A stretch of 64,000 bases of DNA. Origin: Marsupella aquatica. Taxonomy: Eukaryota; Marchantiophyta. The position numbers and the translations under genes were made by a program. Location: assembly GCA_973895155.1 (NCBI GenBank), contig OZ316894.1:7316001-7380000 (forward strand), in the 5' to 3' direction. This document shows, in pieces, positions 22,871-31,783 of this stretch (within the stretch, counting starts at the first letter, position 1; each line of letters starts with the position of its first letter). The notes beneath the pieces were generated by a model that worked only from the letters and a program-made list of their open reading frames with translations, was not told the DNA's origin and searched no databases.

Positions 22871-23896
22871 AACCCACAGCTCAGTCCTCCAATGACAAAA
22901 TACCTAAACCTTGGCCCAAATGCGAGCTCCCGATAGTATTCAGACCTTGCAGCATTCAACTGGAAGCGCACAATGGAGAAGAGCTTGAAGGTCGCACACC
23001 TGACAAAATCAATCACGGATTGATCTACGAGCTGGATATTGGAGTCTGTGTCTCTCGTCCGAGGCTTCCGATCATCTGCTCTAGTCCAAAGCTCCCAAAA
23101 GTATAGAGGGCAGATGTACACTCAAGCACGACAAGCGGAAGTCCGTAAAGCTCCTCGCCCTAAACGATGGTTGTTGGTAAGCACAATGGACATCCAAGTT
23201 TTTCCTTGACAAAAACCTCCGAGTTCCCGCGCACCTTCAACTCCCATTTGCACTCTGCTGGTGTGTTTCCTGTTGAAAAACCCGCGCACCCTAAACTCGT
23301 ATCCAAAGGCAACGCACAATGCATACCTTAACACTTAGTGAGAGAACTGAACCCAGTGACACTCGACCACTTTGCGTTGACATGAGCTGTAAACCCTAAA
23401 GAAAATTTGACACAACACAATATGAGCAAAGATTAAATGAACGCACAGGGCTAGGATTAACCTTACAATAGCCTTGTTGCATGCTCATTAATTAAGAGCA
23501 CAAATGATGAGCCTAAAAGAAAACTAATGCTATCTAAGATCAAGTAATTATGGTTTAGAATGGTATGACTAAACTATTATTAAATTGATGTGGAATGACA
23601 TATGGTGTATCCAAAATCATATGTATATGGTCGCGGATCCCATACTTTAAGGTTTAAGGGTTCAAATGTAGTGGTCTCATAAGTTGTACTCTAATGTAGA
23701 GTCACTTGTATAACTTCACCCTAATTGCCTTAACTAAGTTATAGTTGCAACTTACCTAAAAGTTGTAAACATGACTTGGCAAAACTTCACCAAAACTCAG
23801 TCAAGAAGGTGTGACTAACATGACACCAACAACCTTGGAGTCGCTATTTCATGAAGGTCTTGGACAAGTCACACATCTCCAGGTCTCAAAACGGGC

Positions 23897-23911
23897 CGGT
23901 TTCTTCTAGTG
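23897..23911 (-). repeat. CACTA-2 right terminal inverted repeat
   Basis: CGGTTTCTTCTAGTG is the inverse of CACTAGAAGAAACCG and is followed by the TCT duplication. Confidence 0.93.
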
Positions 23912-24396
23912 TCTCCAAATGTTAAACCTGATCTCGAACTCATAGATTCATGATCAACTAGTTTAACACAAGGAAGAGGCAAAAATGCATAACTTAACCA
24001 TACTTCTACACTAGTGGTGGAGGGGTCTTATAGTAAAATCCTACAGGGTAAGAGGTCATAGGGTCGAAGAGACATGCCTCTTCATACTCCTCAAAAAGTC
24101 AAAACAGCGATTCAGTAAGTGAAAAGCCGGGAAATGGCTAAGTAAGAACCCGTAAAAGCGTAAAAGCATAAAGGCGTAATCTGGTGAATGCGGTAGACTT
24201 AAAGACTTACCGAATTCAAGTATTTTTAACTTTCTACTCCTGGCTCGGAAAATTCTGAAATTTTGCCAGTAGGTTTTCCTAGGTACAGGCTACACACTAA
24301 ATAAGTTTCATAGCTTTTAAAGCTCTATAACACATTTTGAAAAATAGGGAAAGATGCACTATTCTTAAAACTTAACTAAAAGACTTAGATTCTGCC

Positions 24397-26826
24397 TCAA
24401 GCTTGTTGTCGGATATCTTCTGGTTCGAGTAGCTCCACGAGGGTAACAGTCCGAGCTTGAGTAACTTCCATCAGCTCAGCCTGGCGTGGGGATCCTCGAG
24501 AGTAGGGTAGGCATCTCAATTGCCTTTCAGGATACATCAGGGGCATTCTTCTCCTTAGATAACATATGTCTATTCGAAGAGCTTCTCTATATATCCCAAT
24601 CACGTCATAATTATTGCAAGTAGCAGCATATACTTGGGGATAATGGTATAGAAATTCATCAGAGTTCAGCATCCTGGAATAGAAAGGGTGAAGCCTCCAT
24701 TTGACATCTCTGAAATACCGATTGAAGTTGGCCAGAGTTTGAGAGGTGACATTGTTCCAGATTCTCTGTTTCTCAGCTAATGAACTGGTTGAAACAAGGG
24801 TAACCTTGGGCTCTCGAGGAAGGTAAGCGTTCTGGGGAGAAGTAGATTTCTTACTCTGCATGAGAAAAGAAACCACAAAATCTAGGGCATAAGCTGCCAA
24901 ATTTCCAAAATATGCCAGAACTAAATCTGAATCCTCCACCTCCACATCTCCTTGAAGTAGCATCACAGCAAGAATGGGTCGGAAATAGAGAGAGTCAGTC
25001 CAGAACTCATCGAATTGTGCCATCTCCAGTCTGGAAGTTCCAAAACACCTGAGGTCGAAGATATAACTGGCCTCTGTCTTCTTGAGATAGTAGTATTTCC
25101 AAAATTCTCCAACCGGTGGTCTGTTGGCCTGCATAATCTTACAGGTCTCCACATACCTGTGCACTTGGGACTCGGGATGTCTCGGGTATCTACTCTCGAT
25201 GGTGGCATTCCGAGGTGTTTGAGTAGATGAAGTGACAACTGTTACTAAGTTTGGATTGGATCTTAAGGCAGTATCAACATCTTCAAATCCCTGCCTTGGG
25301 GATGACTCAAGAGAATTATCATAAGATCTATAAGTTTCACCATCTGAGGGTGGATCAGAGTCTTCAGGTAGATCTTCTCTGTCAAAAGGGTGCTCATATT
25401 GTGACCGATTATAGGTGGGTCCTTCTGTGGGTTCATAGTTGGAATCAGGGCTGTAAGGTTGTGAACCTGGGCTAGAAGTAGGACTAGCAGTTGGACATTG
25501 TTGGACCAAGTTGCGGACCACAGATGCTATCTGTCGAGGTTCACACTGTAGTAGTTCTAACAAGTCATCCACAATAGCCACACAGCTGATACTATCTGTT
25601 ACTGGAATGGGCTCACTTGTTTCTAGGGGAGGGGGGTGTACAGTGACAGGAGTACAGATCACAAACTCCATTGGTGCTGGTTCTCTTGGGGGAGAGGTTA
25701 TTCTGACAGGGCTTAGCTGATCATGAAATGGTGATCCCAAACTAACAGCCTCCATTCTCAAATTATTAACAGCATCATATAGTCCATCATCACTACAACT
25801 GAGGAGAGATATCAACTTATCAATAAGCTGCTGATTCGACTCTGCCTTCGAAGGAGTGGACCTGGTGGTCTCATGAGGAGCAGCATCAGTTGGTGTAGCA
25901 TCATCGTCTTGTTGATGAATGCTCCTTACTTCTTCAGCTTCTAGTGGATCTGCATCCATAGTCCGGCTAGGGAAATTCTCATTACTTATTGATTGGCAAA
26001 CAACTTCCCTGCTATGCATAGGAGAATGTGTAGGGATTTCTAATGAAGTATCCTCCATAGGAACATCAGCATTCTCCTCAACGTTCTGATCATTCGAATT
26101 CAATGGGGTGACATGTACAATGTCCTCTATAGGAATTTCTTCTTCAATACCCAAGTCAATCAGGAGTAACCCCCTCTCTGTCTCTTCCTCCAGATATAAA
26201 CAGTCATGAGTATAATAGAGCTGAGAGAGATAATTCTGTAAGCAAGTGGTCCTCCCTGCTTCCAAGCTCCTTACTTGATCCTTCATTACATTAAACAGAA
26301 GTAGGGCCCAATTTACTTTTATAGCTCCACTATGAGCAGCTACAATGGTGTTAGCCAAGGCCACAGGACAGAGAGTTGGCTTTTTTGGATGAAGAATGGG
26401 TACCAGAAATTCCATGAGCACTCTCAATTCAGGATAAGTACACTGGGACAAGTTCCAACCATTCTTGGCATTTCGAGTTCCTGAGAAGTATGGAGCAGAT
26501 AAGTCCTGCTTCTTGGAATATAACGCCTCTCCTTCTGACGGGCATCCAAAGGTGTAAGCAATTTGCTCAACAGTCCACAGGCTGGGGTGAGCTCGAATCG
26601 TTTGCCTGAATTCAATCGGGATGATAGTCCCCTTCACAAAATCCTGCAAGTAGGAGTCGAGCTCGACATTCCAGGGGATCCTGAGCAAGCGCTCCAATCC
26701 TAAGTGCTGTAAAGAGTCTTGTAAATTAGAAAGACTATCAGGCGCTCGTGGTATGCGAGCTGCCACTACTTTTGAGACTGCTAGAGCTTCAGTTTGATAC
26801 TGTTCCTCAGCACCCAGGTTCGCCAT
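24397..26826 (-). CDS. A-family element protein, full length
   Basis: An open frame of 809 residues from the ATG at 26826 (MANLGAEEQYQTE). The frame is open further upstream to 27090, but that stretch is leader rich in CGTAA repeats. Domain 1 (~20-220) holds RIPWNVELDSYLQDFVKG, TVEQIAYTFGCPSEGE and a Pro-anchored helical block. Its order (LPWN, FV, TEE..., FGLP) matches the element-C protein and resembles the plant family called putative plant transposon protein (Transposase_32). The middle (~230-530) is acidic and rich in Ser, Thr and Pro. Domain 2 (~530-800) is conserved in copy A1. No zinc knuckle, protease, polymerase or DDE residues are seen. A Gag-like or DNA-binding role is possible but unproven. 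The frame is intact. Confidence 0.75.
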   Translation of the reverse strand: MANLGAEEQYQTEALAVSKVVAARIPRAPDSLSNLQDSLQHLGLERLLRIPWNVELDSYLQDFVKGTIIPIEFRQTIRAHPSLWTVEQIAYTFGCPSEGEALYSKKQDLSAPYFSGTRNAKNGWNLSQCTYPELRVLMEFLVPILHPKKPTLCPVALANTIVAAHSGAIKVNWALLLFNVMKDQVRSLEAGRTTCLQNYLSQLYYTHDCLYLEEETERGLLLIDLGIEEEIPIEDIVHVTPLNSNDQNVEENADVPMEDTSLEIPTHSPMHSREVVCQSISNENFPSRTMDADPLEAEEVRSIHQQDDDATPTDAAPHETTRSTPSKAESNQQLIDKLISLLSCSDDGLYDAVNNLRMEAVSLGSPFHDQLSPVRITSPPREPAPMEFVICTPVTVHPPPLETSEPIPVTDSISCVAIVDDLLELLQCEPRQIASVVRNLVQQCPTASPTSSPGSQPYSPDSNYEPTEGPTYNRSQYEHPFDREDLPEDSDPPSDGETYRSYDNSLESSPRQGFEDVDTALRSNPNLVTVVTSSTQTPRNATIESRYPRHPESQVHRYVETCKIMQANRPPVGEFWKYYYLKKTEASYIFDLRCFGTSRLEMAQFDEFWTDSLYFRPILAVMLLQGDVEVEDSDLVLAYFGNLAAYALDFVVSFLMQSKKSTSPQNAYLPREPKVTLVSTSSLAEKQRIWNNVTSQTLANFNRYFRDVKWRLHPFYSRMLNSDEFLYHYPQVYAATCNNYDVIGIYREALRIDICYLRRRMPLMYPERQLRCLPYSRGSPRQAELMEVTQARTVTLVELLEPEDIRQQA

Positions 26827-26984
26827 AGCTACAACAGTGATTTGCTTGCTGCGAAGGTTGCTTTTGAAGAGAAAGAGCAAGTGAATAGGGGTGGTGAAAA
26901 TACAGGAGTGAGCGCCTGAACTCTGTGCTTGATTCCTATCAAGGTATGAAGTCCCCAATCTGTTTCTAAGTCCCGTTGCGAAGT

Positions 26985-27150
26985 TAGCCGTAGCGCCGTA
27001 ACGTGAACTTTCCTTAAACGCGTAAGGCGTAAGCCGTAATCCCGTATTGGCGTAAACTCTTAACAGCGTAAACCCGTAAACCCATAACAACGTAAACCCG
27101 TAACGCTCTTACGCGTAAATGCGTAATCCCGTTATAAAGTATACCCGTAG
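26985..27150. repeat. CGTAA-rich leader repeat of A2
   Basis: About fifteen CGTAA or TTACG units, often as GCGTAAACCCGTAA, lie in the 5' leader of A2. A smaller cluster of the same unit lies in its 3' tail at about 24150-24195, so the gene is bracketed by the same short motif. Confidence 0.7.
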
Positions 27151-27248
27151 TTTACACTTGGCATTTTAACAACAACAGCAGGCTTAAATACTGTAAAAAG
27201 TTTAAATTTTTCAGTAATTTCAGGTTTTCGGTATTACGCAATACTCAC

Positions 27249-27640
27249 AGTAGACTCTCCTGCCAATCGATTTGTAGAGGGCAGATGGGGTGAGTTCAAA
27301 ACTGGCCCGCGACATGTTCGACTTGGCTTGGCAGTAGATGGTATCAGTCCTTTTGCATTAGCAGGTAAAGCTAAGCCATATTCAGTATGGCCTGTAGTTC
27401 TCACAAATTACAATATCCCTCCATGGATGGCCATGAAGAAAGGTCATCTACTACTCTCAATGATCATCCCTGGTCCTAAGCAAGTAAAAAAGATTGATAT
27501 TTACTTGCAACCCTTGATTGATGAGCTTTTGAAACTTTGGAGAGCGGTGGATTGTTATGACGGACGTGACAACACTGGAGGTTTATCCCTCAAATTTACC
27601 ACGAAGGCCATTCTTATGTGGACCATGCATGATTTGCCAG
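27249..27640 (+). pseudogene. CACTA-1 transposase, middle part
   Basis: Continues the N-terminal piece (3128-3853) across the A2 insertion. Past the duplicated GTAGA it reads SPANRFVEGRWGEFK, then RHVRLGLAVDGISPFA, NYNIPPWMAMKK, IDIYLQPLIDELLKLW and ILMWTMHDLPG, the Transposase_21 core. The exon ends CCAG|GTAGGG at 27640/27641 and rejoins at 31784 as FGYIFGLQTSGYRACPSCG. The 4.1-kb intron contains element C, which landed in the first bases of the intron. Confidence 0.9.
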
Positions 27641-27646
27641 GTAGGG

Positions 27647-30600
27647 TGTCACGTCGTAGGCTTCGGCCTTAACTCAGACTTCAGCTTAGACGGGCACATC
27701 CCTCGTAAATCTGAGGGTTCGGGCAGGAAGGGAAGCACGTAATGCACCTTATTCTCGTAAACTAGCGCTAAGTGCGCATACTGCTAAATACGGACACCTC
27801 CTAGGTATGGTTTGTGTTCCGCCGCCGGAACGTACCTTAGTCGATAGCAGGATCGACCCCGGCTTAAGGGCTTCTAAGCCTTCGTGCTGTCCGCCTTCGA
27901 TCCGGATTCGATGATACAGGTCCTCAACCCGTGCTCGCAACCACTTACCCGCAGGCTGCACCCTGTGCACGTCTCGGGTAGTGCGTTCGGCCTGGCGCTG
28001 CCACCCATATACGAGAAACCCACACACATATGCGCACACATGCATACAATCTTGATTTACACGAAGGAAAATGATGGGAAAGGATTTTACTACAAAGGGA
28101 ACATATGCGCACACTTAGTTGACACGACAGCCCTGGAATGCACAGGTTCAAGGCCGAGGGTGCACACTACAACGGAGCCCGGCTCCGCACTCGCCCGACG
28201 AGCTTAGTCCTACCCCCTCCCCTTGGTACTCTGTCATTCCCAGAGGTCGGGACTCCCCGCATGTCCCGCGGATGTCCGACTCTGAAACTAAAAACCCCCC
28301 TGCCTCTACCGAGGGGTGCACTAAATACTAAGAGCCGAGGAACGGGGTGTCCTCACGTCAAAGATTCGCTGACTAAGGTCCTAACTAAGCTGACAGTCAG
28401 GCCGGAAAACGGCTGTGTCTTATTAGAAGATCCTAATCTACGCAGGCTGGACAGCAGGGCAGCGCTGCTGTACCTAAGGCAGGTGCCTGTCCCAAGAGCC
28501 TGACTAAGCCAATCCTAATCCTAATCTATTCCTACTCCACCGCTAATGCCTGGCACGCTTGCCAGAGCCGCCCGAATGGGAACGGCCATCCCGCTGCCTT
28601 TGAAGCCTGTCATTGTCCGCTTTGAGGAGCTGGACCTGGTCCAGCAGAGATTCGTTCTCTCGCCTCGCCGCGTCCGTCTCCTCTGCTGCCTCCTAACATG
28701 CCTCCTCCAGCTGCTGGGCGTCGCTCGTCAGTTTACTCGCCAGCTGGTCCTGCTTCTCGGCCTCGGTTTGGAGCCGCGCCATCTCGGCCTGCAGCGTGGC
28801 TATCTCCGTCGCGTCCCACTGGGCTCGCTCCTCGGCCTCCTCCAGGTCTTTCTGCCAGGTGACAGCTTGTTTCTTCAAACTGTCAATCTGGTTCCGGAGT
28901 CGCGTAATCTCGGCCTCGTTCCCAGCTTTGGCCTGTTCGGCTAGGGCGGTAAGAGCGTACGCCTTTGCTAACAACTCATTGGCGGCTGCAACCTTGGGTC
29001 GTAGTTGCAGAAGCTCAGCCTCTTGAGCCGCCACTTCGTTCTTTAGGTACACGGACTCCACCCGGTACCGCTCTATCCTCTGAAGGGCCTCCGACTGGGC
29101 CCGACCTGCCTTTACGGCGGCAACCAACTCCTGATTGAAGAAACAGGCTACCTTCCGGGCCATGAACTCCCCGGTATCCCGGGAAATTTGATGAGAGAAA
29201 TCTCCCAAAAGCCCGTTCAGAAACATACCCTGTACGAAGAGTTCCGGGTGGTCCAAGTTGTGCCTGTCCGGATTTCGGCACGGGCAGACATCAACACGCG
29301 CAGGGGCCGGGGCAGTGACGTCCAGCCCTGGGGACATAACGTTGGAAGGGGCTGGAGTGTCCTCCTGCAGCGATGTCCGGTTCTCCGGAATTGCCACCGG
29401 CGGGTCCTTGGGAGACCCTCGTTCGGGTAAGACCTCTGCCGTACCAACTTTTGTGCTTAGCCCGGCTAGTTGGGTCGCATCAACGGTTGCGACGACCGAC
29501 CCCTCCGGCGCCTCCTCGGTTACGATTACAGCTATTTGTGGAGGTGGGGTGGGTGAAGCTGGCGTGTCCACTGGACTTCGGGCCTCGGGTTGGGACCGTC
29601 TCTCCAATGCCGGAAAAACCCACCTAGCTGGGACCAGCTTTGTAACGTTGATGCGGGGAAGGGTTCGTCGATCAAACCGGGCGTACCACTCAAGAATGAT
29701 TTCGATATGGCTAGCGAAATATGCCTTCCCGCCAATGTACAGCGTCTTCCTTCGCCGCTCCATCTCTTCATGGAATTTCTTAGCGAAGTACGACGCCCAT
29801 TTCCTAGGTCGATAGTTCTCGACCTGGATAACCTGGGCGGCGGAGATCTCCCCCCGGGGTTCCATCATGTGGAGAGCGTACCTCTGGAACTCCAGCCGCT
29901 CAACTATCTCGGGCATGAGGCAGGTCCTCATCACGAACCCGTTGTCTACTGATCCCTCTGAGGGAAAACTTGAAGATTGGTACTTGGCCCCCTTGCCCCC
30001 GGGAGCCCGTGATTCGACTCGATGGTCACCTTCGGGTAACCCGAAGATCATCTTGAGCCGTTCTTCTGTGAGGGACATATTCCTTCCCCGCAGCCGAGTC
30101 TGTTGACGTACGTCATCATAATTCTTGACGAATTCTGTCATGTCCTCCCCGTAGTACCTGCAAGTGTTCCAGGGGAGAGAGGTGAGGTGCTCAAATCCCT
30201 GAGTCTTCAGGTACACCGCATGCTTGGGATGGAGGATGTTGCTATGAACGTTTTCCCCCATGCGATGCATCGTCACCTTGGCTACGGCTACCGTGGCCAA
30301 CGGTAACCCGGATGCAGTGGCGGATTCCTTCCTCTTCTTTCCCCGTGACTGACTCGGGGAAGGTGATACTTCCCCATCCTCCCGATCGGGCCTGGGGAGT
30401 GCCACTGCGGTTGGTAACGGGCCCGCGGCGGCCACGGTCACTATGTTGTCTGCTGGGGCCGCTCCTGGGGTCAGAGCAGGGGGTGGGGACGATATAGTGT
30501 CGGCCCCCCGAGCGCTTGTTCCTCTGGGCCGCCTGGTCAAGGGTGGGGTAGCCTCGTCGTCATCGCTAAGATCCACAGCGTTGATGACGGAGCGTACCTG

Positions 30601-31657
30601 TGCTGGCTGGGTGATAGGTGGTGGGGTTTGGCTAGGCTGCGGCTGAGGCTGAAGCTGAAGCTGAGGTTGAGGCTGGGGTTGCATGGGCACGGGTACGGGT
30701 ACGGGCCCGGCTGAGTTGGTCATGTTGGTTGATGGCTGAGTTCCCATGAAGCTCTGCAGGTGCTGGTAGAAGTTCTCCGAAGCGAGTGCGGACGCCCTTG
30801 TCGAACGGTTGGTACTGGACTCGCCGTTAATGACAGCCCGAACCTGGGCAGGGATGTGGTCGAAGTGATGTCGCTGCAGGTCGATTGTACCCGGGATATT
30901 GAAGACCTCGTCCGGAAGCCGAAGCAATGCTTCCCAGAACCCGATATATTTGTCTCCATTGAAGAAGTACCCAGATACCTCAGCTGGTCGGTAAAGCTCG
31001 CTCTGAGACGGGTAGTCAAAGTTAAGGACGTAGTGGTGTCGTCCTGCTAGGCGGATGGCTCTCTCGTATTCGCGTTCGATCTCGTATCGGCGCGGGTTGG
31101 CGTGTTTCAATGAATCGGCCAAGTGCCTTCCGATAGATAGGAACTACGTCCAGAATCGAATGGCCGAGCTGGAGAGGATCGTGTGCGACATTCAGAGGAG
31201 ATAGTAGTGGCGACCTAGAGAGAACGAGAGAGCTGGGGTCGAAGCTGGCGCGCGGACTGATGGACTGGTGCACTACAAAGGGTTGGCTCCCCTTTTATAC
31301 TTTGAGGGCTTGTCGATCCCCGACGTCTCCTCGACGCCCATAGGTTGAACCGCTCACGCTTGTGGTGTACCGGCCACTCCGCCGGTCTGAGTCAGCGTGC
31401 GTCAGTGGCCGCTTCCTTAAGTTCGTTATACGGACCCGAGGGAGGGGCTCCTCCACGCTCGTAACCCGGGTGTGCGAATAGCGACCCGCCGCCAGCCCGA
31501 ACCTGAAGTCCCTCTTATTGCCTAATGATGTCCTACCCCTAATGATTACCTAAATATTGTCGTTATGCTAATAATAGCGGCCTAAGACCCACCTAACGCG
31601 CATGCCGAGCGCAGTTAGACTGAATCACTCATTAACCGCCGTACCGGCGGCGTCACA
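27647..31657 (-). mobile_element. TGT...ACA element C with one large ORF
   Basis: A 4011-bp insertion bounded by TGTCACGTCG and ...CGGCGTCACA with perfect TAGGG duplications (27642-27646 and 31658-31662). The ends align as a loose inverted repeat of about 30 bp (TGT.ACG.CG, CGGC, TTAA, TTCAG). The element is visibly more GC-rich than its surroundings. On the minus strand it has a ~535-bp leader, a long ORF and a ~1.05-kb tail. The tail contains a TTCCGGCGGCGGAA palindrome block that also occurs near the end of element D. There are no LTRs and no integrase or transposase. Confidence 0.85.
28693..31122 (-). CDS. C-family element protein with Transposase_32-like and coiled-coil regions
   Basis: An open frame of 809 codons. 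The first codon drawn here is TTG and a stop lies seven codons upstream, so the true start is either a spliced upstream exon or an internal ATG. The N-terminus (to ~110) is compact (HHYVLNFDYPSQSELYRPAE). A Gln/Pro-rich stretch follows, with alternating PQ and LQ, then basic linkers (KKRKES). A domain at ~285-500 has GFEHLTSLPWN, EDMTEFVKNY, MSLTEERLKMIFGLPEG and CLMPEIVERLEF, collinear with domain 1 of the A-family protein. The last ~170 residues are a strong heptad coiled coil (AQEAELLQLRPKVAAANELL, AEEQ-type Leu spacing). No catalytic motifs are seen. This resembles a self-assembling Gag-like protein; that is inference. Confidence 0.7.
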   Translation of the reverse strand: MADSLKHANPRRYEIEREYERAIRLAGRHHYVLNFDYPSQSELYRPAEVSGYFFNGDKYIGFWEALLRLPDEVFNIPGTIDLQRHHFDHIPAQVRAVINGESSTNRSTRASALASENFYQHLQSFMGTQPSTNMTNSAGPVPVPVPMQPQPQPQLQLQPQPQPSQTPPPITQPAQVRSVINAVDLSDDDEATPPLTRRPRGTSARGADTISSPPPALTPGAAPADNIVTVAAAGPLPTAVALPRPDREDGEVSPSPSQSRGKKRKESATASGLPLATVAVAKVTMHRMGENVHSNILHPKHAVYLKTQGFEHLTSLPWNTCRYYGEDMTEFVKNYDDVRQQTRLRGRNMSLTEERLKMIFGLPEGDHRVESRAPGGKGAKYQSSSFPSEGSVDNGFVMRTCLMPEIVERLEFQRYALHMMEPRGEISAAQVIQVENYRPRKWASYFAKKFHEEMERRRKTLYIGGKAYFASHIEIILEWYARFDRRTLPRINVTKLVPARWVFPALERRSQPEARSPVDTPASPTPPPQIAVIVTEEAPEGSVVATVDATQLAGLSTKVGTAEVLPERGSPKDPPVAIPENRTSLQEDTPAPSNVMSPGLDVTAPAPARVDVCPCRNPDRHNLDHPELFVQGMFLNGLLGDFSHQISRDTGEFMARKVACFFNQELVAAVKAGRAQSEALQRIERYRVESVYLKNEVAAQEAELLQLRPKVAAANELLAKAYALTALAEQAKAGNEAEITRLRNQIDSLKKQAVTWQKDLEEAEERAQWDATEIATLQAEMARLQTEAEKQDQLASKLTSDAQQLEEAC

Positions 31658-31783
31658 TAGGGTATTAAACCCTTATTTCCATTGCTATCTATTTACACCA
31701 TGCTTATTAATTAATTTTTTTTGGTTGTAATTTGTATCATTTAACTTATTTTCATTGGCTGGTTGTGTATTGATCAAGCGCAG

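Larger units (their letters stand above)
6581..23911 (-). mobile_element. CACTA-2: complete 17.3-kb CACTA transposon with cargo genes
   Basis: Ends are CACTAGAAGAATCCG (6581-6595) and the inverse of CACTAGAAGAAACCG (23897-23911), with a perfect 3-bp duplication TCT (6578-6580 and 23912-23914), all standard for CACTA elements. The flanks are contiguous A2 tail, so the element landed in A2. All protein-coding content except the eL20 scrap is on the minus strand. In transcription order: a Cys-rich ORF, EDM2-like PHD protein, double-BRCT protein, TNPD-type transposase, TNPA-type protein. Noncoding parts: 6596-7435 (subterminal repeats), 18756-19763 (nothing recognised), 20107-23896 (hairpins, tandem repeats and subterminal repeats). 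Most CACTA elements carry only the two transposition genes. Confidence 0.93.
3854..27248 (-). mobile_element. TGT...ACA element, copy A2 (contains B and CACTA-2)
   Basis: A complete element inserted in the CACTA-1 transposase gene. It starts TGTAGTTTGC at 3854, ends ...GCAATACTCACA at 27248, and is flanked by perfect 5-bp duplications GTAGA (3849-3853 and 27249-27253). Read on the minus strand it has a ~420-bp leader, one large ORF (24397-26826) and a ~1.2-kb tail split by B (4309-6349) and CACTA-2 (6581-23911). Removing both leaves an element of about 4.0 kb. Its two ends are not long terminal repeats of each other; they share only a short imperfect inverted terminus (TGTGAGTATTGC versus TGTAGTTTGC). 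TGT/ACA ends with a 5-bp duplication resemble products of a retroviral-type integrase. Confidence 0.85.

Noticed and set aside
3854-27248. Reading A2 as an LTR retrotransposon because of TG...CA ends and a 5-bp duplication
   Set aside because: The ~420-bp leader and the ~1.2-kb tail share no direct repeat; the tail of A1 also lacks the leader start. No polymerase or integrase is encoded.
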